Part shown: piece by piece, positions 43,853-51,535 of the stretch
How the letters are laid out: each line of letters starts with the position of its first letter
Position numbering within the stretch: position 1 is the stretch's first letter
Assembly (NCBI RefSeq): GCF_024733845.1
Contig: NZ_JANRHG010000003.1
Coordinates: 1-64,000 of the forward strand
Length of the DNA: 64,000 bases
Direction: 5' to 3'
DNA from: Neomoorella sulfitireducens
Lineage (GTDB): Bacteria; Bacillota; DSM-521; Neomoorellales; Neomoorellaceae
Notes under the pieces: model-generated
The model's input: the letters and a program-made list of their open reading frames with translations, nothing else
The model's database searches: none
Told to the model about the DNA's origin: nothing
Position numbers and translations under genes: made by a program

Positions 43853-44581
43853 ATGCTGCAATTATTTATTATTGCCAGATTAAAAATCCAGGCGTTTTTC
43901 GGCCGCCTGGTAGCCAGATTGAGATGGCTGGGCGAAGTATTTTATGTCGGCAGCAGTGAAGCCCTGCCACCTCCCCTCTCCAGCGATGAAGAGTCCGACC
44001 TTCTCCTGCGCCTGGAGGACGGCGACGCCGGGGTAAAAACCGTACTTATCGAGCGCAACCTGCGCCTGGTGGTTTATATTGCCCGCAAATTTGAAAATAC
44101 CGGCGTAGGGATTGAAGACCTGGTTTCCATTGGCACCATCGGCCTCATTAAAGCCGTCAATACCTTTGACCCCAAGAAACGCATCAAGCTGGCCACCTAT
44201 GCCTCACGTTGTATTGAAAATGAAATTTTAATGCACCTGCGGCGTAATAATAAAACCAGGTCCGAGGTTTCTTTTGACGAGCCGTTAAATATTGACTGGG
44301 ACGGCAACGAACTGCTTCTTTCCGACGTCCTGGGGACGGAAAACGATATTATTTATAAATCCATAGAAGAGGAGATCGACCGCAAGCTCCTGCAGATGGC
44401 CATGCGCAAGCTATCGGCCCGGGAGCGCAAGATCATGGAATTTCGTTTTGGCCTCCTGGACGGCGTGGAAAAGACCCAGAAAGAGGTGGCCGACATCCTG
44501 GGCATCTCCCAGTCCTACATTTCCCGCCTGGAAAAGCGGATTATCAAACGCCTGCGGAAAGAAATCGCCCGGATGGAATGA
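43853..44581 (+). CDS. sigE: RNA polymerase sporulation sigma factor sigma-E
   Basis: A 242-residue sigma-70-family factor. The first 30 or so residues ([15 protein letters not shown]) are an amphipathic pro-sequence, and [13 protein letters not shown] marks the processing site used in Bacillus ([12 protein letters not shown]). Region 2 ([24 protein letters not shown]) and region 4 ([19 protein letters not shown]) are intact. It directs mother-cell transcription after asymmetric division. It is encoded with its protease SpoIIGA. Confidence 0.97.
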   Translation: MLQLFIIARLKIQAFFGRLVARLRWLGEVFYVGSSEALPPPLSSDEESDLLLRLEDGDAGVKTVLIERNLRLVVYIARKFENTGVGIEDLVSIGTIGLIKAVNTFDPKKRIKLATYASRCIENEILMHLRRNNKTRSEVSFDEPLNIDWDGNELLLSDVLGTENDIIYKSIEEEIDRKLLQMAMRKLSARERKIMEFRFGLLDGVEKTQKEVADILGISQSYISRLEKRIIKRLRKEIARME

Positions 44582-44940
44582 GATAGTTACTCCGGGAACG
44601 CGACGCGAAGAATTATGTGCGCTAACGATTTCGTTTGGCTGTTGAAGTGTAGTTATGCTGTGTCCCGGAGCCGCGAATAGTGGAGCGAAGGTCAAAAGAA
44701 CAGGCGAGGTGAGGTTACCGCTGCCGCTGCCGAGGACGCCTGAGCGCGCCCTTGATAGAAAGCAAGGGTGATCTCATAGAAGGCTAATAGCTTGCGGAAC
44801 CAGCAGCATCATCATTGGCAATCCACAGGCGGCGAGCAGCGGTCCGGACAGGGCCGTAGTCCTGCCGGCGCGTAACTTTTGAGCGGCGAGGGACACAGCA
44901 TGATCAACCGAAAACCATCTATGCCCGCCCTGCTTTCCCC
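44582..44940 (+). ncRNA. Structured non-coding stretch between sigE and sigG, candidate RNA
   Basis: About 360 bases without a plausible open frame. It holds several stable stems: CTCCGGGA (44590-44597) with TCCCGGAG (44663-44670); CAGGCG (44701-44706) with CGCCTG (44737-44742); CCCTTG (44750-44755) with CAAGGG (44763-44768, approximate); and GGAC with GTCC around 44847-44862. An intrinsic terminator follows directly. I compared it by eye with TPP, cobalamin, c-di-GMP, c-di-AMP, glycine and T-box elements and none fits. It could be a sporulation-linked sRNA or a long 3' UTR of sigE. Confidence 0.35.
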
Positions 44941-44967
44941 GGGAGCTTGAACGGCTCCCTTTATTTT
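44941..44967 (+). terminator. Intrinsic terminator after the sigE region
   Basis: GGGAGC (44941-44946) pairs with GCTCCC (44954-44959), followed by TTTATTTT. It separates the spoIIGA-sigE transcript from sigG. Confidence 0.75.
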
Positions 44968-44984
44968 GCCCTTTTTCCGGGCCG

Positions 44985-45014
44985 GTATAAAAGGCGAAAG
45001 GCATGGTAATAATT
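44985..45014 (+). promoter_or_regulatory. Sigma-F-type promoter of sigG
   Basis: GTATA at 44985-44989, exactly 15 bases, then GGTAATAATT at 45005-45014. The Bacillus sigma-F consensus is wGTATA-N15-GGnnAnAhTr, and only the flanking w and final r differ. sigG is a known sigma-F target. It lies downstream of the terminator and places the start of translation at 45048. Confidence 0.65.
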
Positions 45015-45047
45015 ATCCCAGAGCTACCGTCAGGAGGTTTCTCGCCA

Positions 45048-45821
45048 GTGATGCTCAACAAAGTAGAAATTTGCGGTGTGAATACCTCCAAGTTACCCTT
45101 GCTGACAAGCGAGGAGATGCGGCAGCTTTTTGAGGCCATGCAAAGGGGAGAGCCCGAGGCCCGCGAAAAGCTCATTAAAGGCAATTTACGCCTGGTGTTG
45201 AGTGTAATCCAGCGCTTTACCAATCGCGGCGAAAACGTCGACGATCTTTTCCAGGTTGGCTGCATCGGCCTGATGAAGGCCATTGATAACTTTGACTTAA
45301 GCCAGAACGTCAAGTTCTCTACCTATGCCGTTCCCATGATCATAGGTGAGATCAGGCGTTACCTGCGGGATAATAATCCCATCCGGGTCAGCCGCTCTTT
45401 AAGGGATATTGCTTATAAAGCCCTGCAGGTAAGGGATGCCCTGGTGAATAAGCTGGCAAGGGAACCTTCGGTGGCGGAAATAGCCAGGGAGATCAACCTT
45501 CCCCAGGAAGAAGTTATTTTTGCCCTGGATGCCATCCAGGAACCGGTATCCCTTTTCGAGCCTATCTATCACGACGGTGGCGATCCTATATATGTCATGG
45601 ACCAGATAGGCGATGAAAAAAACCAGGACGGCAGCTGGCTGGAAAACATAGCCATAAGGGAAGCCATGAACAAATTAAACCCCAGGGAACGCCTGATTTT
45701 GTCCCTGCGTTTCTTTGAAGGCAAGACCCAGATGGAAGTGGCCGACGAGATCGGCATCTCCCAGGCCCAGGTTTCCCGGCTGGAAAAAGCAGCCCTGCAA
45801 CACATGCGCAAGTATATATAG
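45048..45821 (+). CDS. sigG: RNA polymerase sporulation sigma factor sigma-G
   Basis: A 257-residue sigma-70-family factor of the late forespore. The N-terminal NKVEICGVNTSKLPLL matches Bacillus SigG closely. Region 2 (RFTNRGENVDDLFQVGCIGLM) and region 4 (VADEIGISQAQVSRLEK) are intact. GTG 45048 follows AGGAGG by 10 bases; an in-frame ATG at 45003 lies inside the sigma-F promoter and cannot be the start. It is followed by spoIIR after 25 bases. Confidence 0.96.
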   Translation: MMLNKVEICGVNTSKLPLLTSEEMRQLFEAMQRGEPEAREKLIKGNLRLVLSVIQRFTNRGENVDDLFQVGCIGLMKAIDNFDLSQNVKFSTYAVPMIIGEIRRYLRDNNPIRVSRSLRDIAYKALQVRDALVNKLAREPSVAEIAREINLPQEEVIFALDAIQEPVSLFEPIYHDGGDPIYVMDQIGDEKNQDGSWLENIAIREAMNKLNPRERLILSLRFFEGKTQMEVADEIGISQAQVSRLEKAALQHMRKYI

Positions 45822-45846
45822 TGTATTGTTACGGAGGTGTCAAGGA

Positions 45847-46485
45847 GTGTCATTTTTGAAGAAGTCGATATTCTTTTTTATCCTGGCCGGGGTATTATTA
45901 TCCGGCGGGGCCGCCTGGACGGTCAGGAAGGCAGCGGTACCTGCCTATAACTCCCGTAACTTGATCCGGCTCCACGTCATCGCCAACAGTGATACCGTTG
46001 CCGATCAAGAGTTGAAACGCCATGTCCGCGACGCCGTCCTCGCCACTATAGGCAGGAACCTGGGGGTAGCCGGGGATATAGGCGCCGCCAGGCGGCTGGT
46101 GAGCGCCAACCTGGCCGCCATTACGGCAGCAGCCCAGGGGCAAATCCGGCAGGAAGGACAAAATTATGCCGTCAGGACGGAATTCGGAGATTTTGCCTTC
46201 CCAACCAGGGCTTACGGGGAAATTACCCTTCCGGCAGGATACTATGAGGCCGTCCGCGTGGTAATTGGTGAGGGAAAAGGAGAAAACTGGTGGTGCGTTC
46301 TCTTTCCTCCCCTCTGCCTGGTAGATGCCACCGGCAAGGTTAACGCCGGTTTCCATAGCGGGTGGCCGGCAATATCCCGGCCGGTAATGGCGGGGGGGGA
46401 AGGCCCCCCGAAAGTCACGCCTGCATTGAAAATCCTGGAGTTATGGCAGTCTTCACGCCAACGCCTGGCGGGTTTATGGTCCTAA
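45847..46485 (+). CDS. spoIIR: SpoIIR, forespore signal that activates SpoIIGA
   Basis: A 212-residue exported protein with an N-terminal hydrophobic anchor or signal (SIFFFILAGVLLSGGAAW) and the SpoIIR core LIRLHVIANSDTVADQELK, with FPTRAYGEITLPAGYYEA and WWCVLFPPLCLV. Made in the forespore, it crosses to the intermembrane space and triggers SpoIIGA. GTG 45847 follows GGAGGTG by 7 bases; the TTG at 45856 with AAGGAG is an alternative. No separate sigma-F promoter was seen, so it probably rides on sigG. Confidence 0.9.
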   Translation: MSFLKKSIFFFILAGVLLSGGAAWTVRKAAVPAYNSRNLIRLHVIANSDTVADQELKRHVRDAVLATIGRNLGVAGDIGAARRLVSANLAAITAAAQGQIRQEGQNYAVRTEFGDFAFPTRAYGEITLPAGYYEAVRVVIGEGKGENWWCVLFPPLCLVDATGKVNAGFHSGWPAISRPVMAGGEGPPKVTPALKILELWQSSRQRLAGLWS

Positions 46486-46510
46486 ACCAGCGATGCTGGT
46501 TTTTCTTTTT
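46484..46510 (+). terminator. Intrinsic terminator after spoIIR
   Basis: AAACCAGC (46484-46491) pairs with GCTGGTTT (46495-46502), then TTCTTTTT. Confidence 0.85.
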
Positions 46511-46578
46511 GGCCTTCTGGTTATAGACAGCACATATAATTAAATATAACAAGAAGGCCCGGGCCGGAGGTGTTAGAG

Positions 46579-46848
46579 ATGATCCGGGTGACCGAACTGC
46601 GCCAGCGGGAGGTAATTAATGTCATAGACGGGCGACGGCTGGGAACAATTAAAGATATTGACCTGGACTTGGAAGCCGGGCGGGTAAAAGCTTTAATCGT
46701 ACCCGGGCAGGGGGGCAAGTTTTTTTTCTTTTTCGCCCGGGAAGAGGATTTAATTATCCCGTGGGAAAACGTAATTAAAGTCGGCGTCGATGTAATCCTG
46801 GTGGAAAGTTATAGCTTTACGTCCCCTGTGCACCGGGAAAAGGCTTAA
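46579..46848 (+). CDS. ylmC: YlmC/YmxH-family PRC-barrel sporulation protein
   Basis: An 89-residue protein of the PRC-barrel type: MIRVTELRQREVINVIDGRR, then GTIKDIDLDLEAGRVKALIV. ATG 46579 follows GGAGG by 8 bases; a GTG nine bases upstream overlaps the ribosome site. Members are often sporulation-induced in Clostridia and Bacilli, without a known reaction. TATAAT occurs upstream (46535) but without a matching -35. Confidence 0.85.
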   Translation: MIRVTELRQREVINVIDGRRLGTIKDIDLDLEAGRVKALIVPGQGGKFFFFFAREEDLIIPWENVIKVGVDVILVESYSFTSPVHREKA

Positions 46849-46872
46849 GGTAGGCCGGCATTATGTTATAAT
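46845..46872 (+). promoter_or_regulatory. Extended -10 promoter before pgeF
   Basis: TGTTATAAT (46864-46872) is an extended -10; TTAAGG at 46845-46850 is a fair -35 at 16 bases. The start would lie about 15 bases before the gene. Confidence 0.55.
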
Positions 46873-46892
46873 AGTGGCGGGGGGGGATAAGG

Positions 46893-47714
46893 ATGTCGCC
46901 CTTTATCCGGGAGGAAAGGGAAGGGCTCATCATCTGGCGCGTTGCCTTTTTAGAAGAGCAGGTGCCGGTAAAGGCTTTTTACAGTAGCCGCAGGGGCGGT
47001 GTCAGCCGCCCGCCCTACAATACCCTGAACCTTGGCCTGCACGTGGGTGACGAACCGGAGGCCGTTCTGGCCAACAGGCGCAGGTTGGCAGGCTCCCTGG
47101 ATCTCCCCCTGGAAGGCTGGATTGCCGGCGAACAGGTCCACGGCAACAGGGTGGCCCTGGTGGGCGGGCAGGATGCCGGCCGGGGGGCGGTGAAAATGGA
47201 TACGGCCCTCCCGGGCATCGATGCCCTGGTAACGGCGACAGGAGGGGTTACCCTGGTTGCCTTTTATGCCGACTGCGTCCCCCTTTTCTTTGTTGATCCA
47301 GTAAAGGGTGTCGTCGGCCTGGCCCATGCCGGCTGGAAGGGTACGGTATTAAGGATAGGAAGCCGGGTGGTGGCCGCAATGGCAGCAGCATTTAACAGCA
47401 AACCTGCCGACCTAATCGCGGCCATCGGGCCGGCGGTGGGGCCCTGCTGTTACCAGGTAGATACCCGGGTGGCCGGGGCCGTAAAAGAACGCCTACCCTG
47501 GGCCGGGGAAGTTTTAATCCCTGATGGCCACGGTCACTACCGCCTGGACCTTTCCCGGGCCAATTACCTGGAACTCCTGGCCGCCGGGTTAAAAGCGGGA
47601 AATATTGCCGTAGCCGGCCTTTGTACCTGCTGCCGGGCGGATGAATTTTTCTCTTACCGCGCGGCCGGCGGGCCCACGGGCCGCCAGGCGGCTTTAATAT
47701 CCCTATCGAGGTAA
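46893..47714 (+). CDS. pgeF: PgeF/YfiH-family peptidoglycan editing or polyphenol-oxidase-like protein
   Basis: A 273-residue DUF152/multicopper-like fold protein. Metal- and active-site motifs include YNTLNLGLHVGDEP, GEQVHGNRVALVG, YADCVPLFFVD, LAHAGWKGTV, and CCYQVD with the late CTCCRADEFFSYR. In E. coli YfiH/PgeF removes wrongly inserted L-Ser-containing muropeptides; older annotation as laccase is doubtful. It sits next to cell-division genes in many Firmicutes, as here. Confidence 0.87.
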   Translation: MSPFIREEREGLIIWRVAFLEEQVPVKAFYSSRRGGVSRPPYNTLNLGLHVGDEPEAVLANRRRLAGSLDLPLEGWIAGEQVHGNRVALVGGQDAGRGAVKMDTALPGIDALVTATGGVTLVAFYADCVPLFFVDPVKGVVGLAHAGWKGTVLRIGSRVVAAMAAAFNSKPADLIAAIGPAVGPCCYQVDTRVAGAVKERLPWAGEVLIPDGHGHYRLDLSRANYLELLAAGLKAGNIAVAGLCTCCRADEFFSYRAAGGPTGRQAALISLSR

Positions 47715-47719
47715 TTGCT

Positions 47720-48688
47720 ATGAAGACGGCTTATACTCCAGGCCTCCCGGCCCGGCCGCGGCAGCGCCGGCGGTGGGGGCGTTTTATTATACCTGTCCTG
47801 GGTCTGCTTCTTCTTGTCCTGGGGGCCCGGCTGGGTATTAACCAGGTTTTCCGGGCCGTTGCCTGGTATTTTTTACAGGTGGAAAGGGTTAATTACGGCG
47901 TCCTGGAGGACAACCTCACCCTGGAGCTTTTCATTGCCAGGGAGGAAGAGATTTTAATAGCCCCGGCAACAGGGACCCTGGTTCGGGTAGCGGCCGAAGG
48001 GGAACGGGTCCCGGCGGGGGCTACCATTGCCCGGGTACTGCCGGCAGCATCTCCCGGGGCCGGGCCGGGAAGTATAGAAATTAAAGCCTCCTTTCCGGGA
48101 CAGGTTTCCTACCAGACCGATGGGCTGGAAAAAGCTCTCCGGCCGGATAACCTGGGGAATATATCATACCAGGAACTGGAGCGCCTGGTTGAATTGGGAT
48201 GCCCGGTGACGGCAGGAAACCAGGTAAAAGCCGGTACGGCCTTTGGTCGCCTGGTGAACAACCTGGCCTCCCTGGTGGTATATGCCCCCTTGCAGGAGTT
48301 TCCACCCGGCTGGCAGGCCGGTAATAGGGTAAGGCTAAAGCTGCCGGCGGGAGACGAGGTGCGGGCGACCATTACCCGGCTCCAGGATGAAGGGAGGCAA
48401 AAGGCCGTCCTTATGACCATCGCCTCCTGGGACGAGCGCTGGTTAAACGCCCGCCGGCTGGAAGCAACAGTGGTCTTGAACCGTTACCGGGGAATAATAT
48501 TACCTGCAGCCGCTTTGAGCGACGGGCCCGGTGGAGGAAAGGGTGTCTACCTCCTGGCAGCGCGGGGCATTAAATGGCAGCCGGTAACTATAACAGCCCG
48601 GGTGGGGGAAATGGTGGTCGTCGAGGACCTGAAAGCCGGCACGGAGGTCATAGTCAACCCTGACCTGGCCCGCCGGCTGGTAAAGTAG
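47720..48688 (+). CDS. HlyD-like membrane protein, division-cluster neighbour
   Basis: A 322-residue protein with a basic N-terminus, one membrane helix (about 21-42) and an extracytoplasmic domain with HlyD-like barrel and lipoyl-type segments (PATGTLVRVAAEGERVPAGATI, then PGQVSYQTDGLEKAL). Its neighbours pgeF, yggS and sepF are the standard set in Clostridia-related genomes, where this gene is usually hypothetical. It follows pgeF by five bases and is likely co-transcribed. No transporter partner is adjacent. Confidence 0.7.
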   Translation: MKTAYTPGLPARPRQRRRWGRFIIPVLGLLLLVLGARLGINQVFRAVAWYFLQVERVNYGVLEDNLTLELFIAREEEILIAPATGTLVRVAAEGERVPAGATIARVLPAASPGAGPGSIEIKASFPGQVSYQTDGLEKALRPDNLGNISYQELERLVELGCPVTAGNQVKAGTAFGRLVNNLASLVVYAPLQEFPPGWQAGNRVRLKLPAGDEVRATITRLQDEGRQKAVLMTIASWDERWLNARRLEATVVLNRYRGIILPAAALSDGPGGGKGVYLLAARGIKWQPVTITARVGEMVVVEDLKAGTEVIVNPDLARRLVK

Positions 48689-48764
48689 CGGGATTACATT
48701 TACCTGCCCGGCAGGATTTATTATAAAGATGTAGAAATTATAGAGGATTAACGGAGGAAAAAAG

Positions 48765-49451
48765 ATGGTTACCCTGGCAGAAAATATCGCCCTGGTACAG
48801 GAAAGGATAGCGGCCGCCGCCCGCCGCAGCGGGCGGCGGCCGGAAGAGATAACCCTGGTGGCGGTGACCAAAACTGTCTCCCCGGAACGGGTTGAGGAGG
48901 CCGTAAGGCTGGGCCTTAAAGACCTGGGAGAAAACCGGGTCCAGGAACTCCTGGCCAAGCAGCCCTACATAACCGGTGCCACGTGGCACCTTATCGGCCA
49001 TCTGCAGCGCAATAAAGCCCGCCAGGTATGGGATAAAGTAGCACTGATCCATTCCGTTGACAGCCTGGAACTGGCCCGGGAACTGGACAGGCGAGCTACA
49101 GCGGCCGGCGGGCGTGTCAACATCCTCGTGGAGGTTAACGTTGCGGGAGAGGAGAGTAAATTCGGCCTGGAACCAGAGGCAGTAGTCCCTTTAATCCGGG
49201 AACTCACCGGGTTTACCGGCCTCCGTGTCCTGGGCCTGATGACGGTAGCTCCCCTGGTAGAGGATGCCGAAGAGGTGCGACCTGTTTTCCGCCGGCTGGC
49301 GGCTTTAAGGCGGGAAGTGGAAGCCCTGCACCTGCCGGGAGTGGAGATGCGTTACCTTTCCATGGGTATGACCAATGATTTTGAGGTAGCTATTGAAGAA
49401 GGCGCCAATCTAGTAAGAATTGGCACGGCCATCTTTGGTACCCGGGGATAA
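48765..49451 (+). CDS. yggS: YggS/YlmE-family PLP homeostasis protein
   Basis: A 228-residue fold-III pyridoxal-5'-phosphate protein with LVAVTKTVSPERV (the PLP lysine), ENRVQELLAKQ, WHLIGHLQRNKARQV and SMGMTNDFEVAIEEGANLVRIG. It keeps free PLP balanced and affects amino-acid pools. GGAGGAAAAAAG precedes the ATG. It is the usual partner of sepF. Confidence 0.93.
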   Translation: MVTLAENIALVQERIAAAARRSGRRPEEITLVAVTKTVSPERVEEAVRLGLKDLGENRVQELLAKQPYITGATWHLIGHLQRNKARQVWDKVALIHSVDSLELARELDRRATAAGGRVNILVEVNVAGEESKFGLEPEAVVPLIRELTGFTGLRVLGLMTVAPLVEDAEEVRPVFRRLAALRREVEALHLPGVEMRYLSMGMTNDFEVAIEEGANLVRIGTAIFGTRG

Positions 49452-49476
49452 TAAAGCTATGGCGGAGGTGTAAAAA

Positions 49477-49917
49477 ATGGCTTTCTGGGATGGCTTGCTC
49501 AACTGGCTGGGTTACGGCCATGATGAGGATACTCCGGCCGGCAACCAGCTCAAGGAACTGGAATGGTCCTCACCCCCTCCTCATACCGGGAAGGCCAAGC
49601 TGGTAAGCTTGCCGACAGCACGCCAGGCCATGCGCCTGGTAATTGCCCGGCCCCAGTCCTTTGACCAGGCGGCCGCCCTGGCGGAAAACTTAAAAAACTA
49701 CCGGCCGCTAATTGTCAATGTCGAAGCCCTGCCCTTTGATGAGGCGCGGCGGATTATCGATTTTTTAAGCGGGGCCACCTATGCCCTGGGGGGGCGGGTG
49801 CGCCGGGTGACAAGCGGCATCTTTTTATTTACCTCCAGCAACGTTGATTTGAGCGGGGACCTGGAAGAGCAGGTGACCGGGGGGATTAACTGGCTGGAAG
49901 CAGCAGGGCGTAAATAA
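49477..49917 (+). CDS. sepF: Cell division protein SepF
   Basis: A 146-residue FtsZ-binding protein. The N-terminal amphipathic helix ([13 protein letters not shown]) binds membrane; the C-terminal domain shows [47 protein letters not shown] and the ITSGIFLF-like VTSGIFLF ending. SepF arcs shape and tether the Z-ring. ATG follows GGCGGAGG by 8 bases. Confidence 0.94.
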   Translation: MAFWDGLLNWLGYGHDEDTPAGNQLKELEWSSPPPHTGKAKLVSLPTARQAMRLVIARPQSFDQAAALAENLKNYRPLIVNVEALPFDEARRIIDFLSGATYALGGRVRRVTSGIFLFTSSNVDLSGDLEEQVTGGINWLEAAGRK

Positions 49918-49934
49918 CAGGAGGATAAAGGGTC

Positions 49935-50735
49935 ATGGGAGTAAATATTGGTTTTCTGGGCGCCGGGGCCATGGGGGAAGCCCTGATCCGCGGCCTGCTG
50001 CAGAGCAGCCTGGTACCAGCGGCGGGGATCCTGGCCTGGGACATACGGCGGGAAAGGCTCCAGGAGCTGGAAGCTACTTACGGCCTGCGGGCCGTGAAGG
50101 GCAGGGAAGAGCTGGTAAGCAAGGCGGATATAATCATCCTGGCCGTAAAACCCCAGAACGTGAAGGAGGCCCTGAATACCCTTCAAGTCGATAAGGATAA
50201 ACTGGTAATTTCCATTATTACCGGTGTTACCCTGGCCGGCCTGGCCTCATACCTTGGGGAAGTACCCCTGGTGCGGGCGGTACCCAATACCCCAGCCCTG
50301 GTGGGCGAGGGCATGACTGCCCTGGCGGCCAACAATCTTGTCCAGCCTGAAGCCATGGAGAAGGCCCTGGCCATTTTCCGCTCCGTCGGCCGGGCTATAG
50401 TTTTACCGGAGGAGCAGCTTAATGCCGTCACCGGTTTAAGTGGCAGCGGGCCGGCTTATATTTATATGCTTATTGAAGCCCTGGCCGACGGTGGCGTGCG
50501 CCAGGGACTGGCGCGGCCGGTGGCTTTAGAACTGGCATCCCAGACCGTCCTGGGAGCGGCACGGATGGTCCTGGCGACGGGAGAGCATCCCGGGGTCCTG
50601 AAGGATAAAGTGACGTCGCCGGGAGGGACGACTATTGCCGGCCTGGCCGTCCTGGAGGACCGGGGTTTCCGGGGCGCCATTATCCGGGCGGTAGAGGCCG
50701 CCACCCTGCGTGCCGGAAGTTTTAGTAAGGAGTAG
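49935..50735 (+). CDS. proC: Pyrroline-5-carboxylate reductase ProC
   Basis: A 266-residue NAD(P)H-dependent enzyme making proline. The Rossmann motif IGFLGAGAMGEALIRGLL, VRAVPNTPALVGEGM, and the C-terminal DKVTSPGGTTIAGLAVLED are diagnostic. It is often placed between sepF and yggT in Firmicutes and probably shares their transcript. Confidence 0.96.
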   Translation: MGVNIGFLGAGAMGEALIRGLLQSSLVPAAGILAWDIRRERLQELEATYGLRAVKGREELVSKADIIILAVKPQNVKEALNTLQVDKDKLVISIITGVTLAGLASYLGEVPLVRAVPNTPALVGEGMTALAANNLVQPEAMEKALAIFRSVGRAIVLPEEQLNAVTGLSGSGPAYIYMLIEALADGGVRQGLARPVALELASQTVLGAARMVLATGEHPGVLKDKVTSPGGTTIAGLAVLEDRGFRGAIIRAVEAATLRAGSFSKE

Positions 50736-50740
50736 GATAT

Positions 50741-51007
50741 ATGCAAACATTAGTGCTGTTGATTAGAACTGCCTTTGAAGTGTTGAACTGGCTGATTATC
50801 GCCCGGATTCTCTTATCCTGGTTTCCCCATAATCCCTATCACCCCATTATGCGTTTTATCTACGAAGTTACCGAACCGGTACTGGCCCCTTTCCGCCGCC
50901 TCATGCCGCGGACAAGTATACCCATTGACTTTTCTCCCATTATAGCAGTCCTGGTCTTGCAACTGGTAGAACGCCTGCTCATCAGTTTTATCCTGCGCCT
51001 GGGTTAG
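50741..51007 (+). CDS. yggT: YggT-family membrane protein
   Basis: An 88-residue protein with two membrane helices and the YggT motif RILLSWFPHNPYHPIMRFIYEVTEP in the middle. It starts five bases after proC. Related to plant CCB3/YlmG proteins; the molecular role is not established. Confidence 0.88.
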   Translation: MQTLVLLIRTAFEVLNWLIIARILLSWFPHNPYHPIMRFIYEVTEPVLAPFRRLMPRTSIPIDFSPIIAVLVLQLVERLLISFILRLG

Positions 51008-51015
51008 GAGGGGAT

Positions 51016-51519
51016 ATGGTGCTGACGCCGCTGGATATCAATAAAAAAGAATTTCACCGCACCTTTCGCGGGTACAGCTGCGAAGAGGTCGATGAATTCC
51101 TGGAACAGGTACTACGGGACTTTGGCCAGATCTACCGCGAAAACCAGGAGCTGCGGGAGAAAAACCTGCGCCTGGGAGGAGAGCTGGAGCGTTACGCCCG
51201 GCTGGAGCAAACCCTGAAGGATGCCCTGGTCATGGCCCAGCAAACGGCCGACGAAATGCGCCAGAACGCCCAGCGGGAAGCGGCCCTGATCATCCAGGAA
51301 GCGGAGAATAAAGCCCGGGAGATTTTAAACCAGGCGCGGCTGCAGGTGGAAAAGGCCGAGCGCTACCGGAGCGATCTGGAAGCTAAAACAGCTGCCTTTA
51401 AGATGCGGCTGCGTTCTTTCCTTCAAGCCCAGCTGGAAATCCTGGCCACTGAAGAAGAAGCGGCGCCCGCCAGCTATGACGGCCTAACGGGCGAGGAAGA
51501 GATTTCTGAAGGAGTTTAA
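51016..51519 (+). CDS. divIVA: DivIVA-family septum and pole protein
   Basis: A 167-residue coiled-coil protein. The N-terminal LTPLDINKKEFHRTFRGYSC, with the Phe-Arg pair and GYSCEEVDEFL, is the membrane-curvature-binding DivIVA domain. The rest is a long coiled coil with an acidic tail. It marks poles and septa and places Min or chromosome-anchoring proteins. GGAGGGGAT precedes the ATG. Confidence 0.93.
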   Translation: MVLTPLDINKKEFHRTFRGYSCEEVDEFLEQVLRDFGQIYRENQELREKNLRLGGELERYARLEQTLKDALVMAQQTADEMRQNAQREAALIIQEAENKAREILNQARLQVEKAERYRSDLEAKTAAFKMRLRSFLQAQLEILATEEEAAPASYDGLTGEEEISEGV

Positions 51520-51535
51520 GGAGTGACGACGTTAA

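Noticed and set aside
44701-44745. T-box-like sequence AGGTGAGGTTACCGCTG in the sigE-sigG gap
   Set aside because: Only a loose match to the T-box consensus, with no stem I features and no aminoacyl or amino-acid gene downstream.
45715-45846. Upstream extension of the spoIIR frame into sigG
   Set aside because: It is an out-of-frame shadow of sigG, without a ribosome site.
46513-46569. Sigma-E-type promoter (CATATAAT at 46533) before ylmC
   Set aside because: The -10 matches but no ATA-type -35 lies at 14-16 bases.
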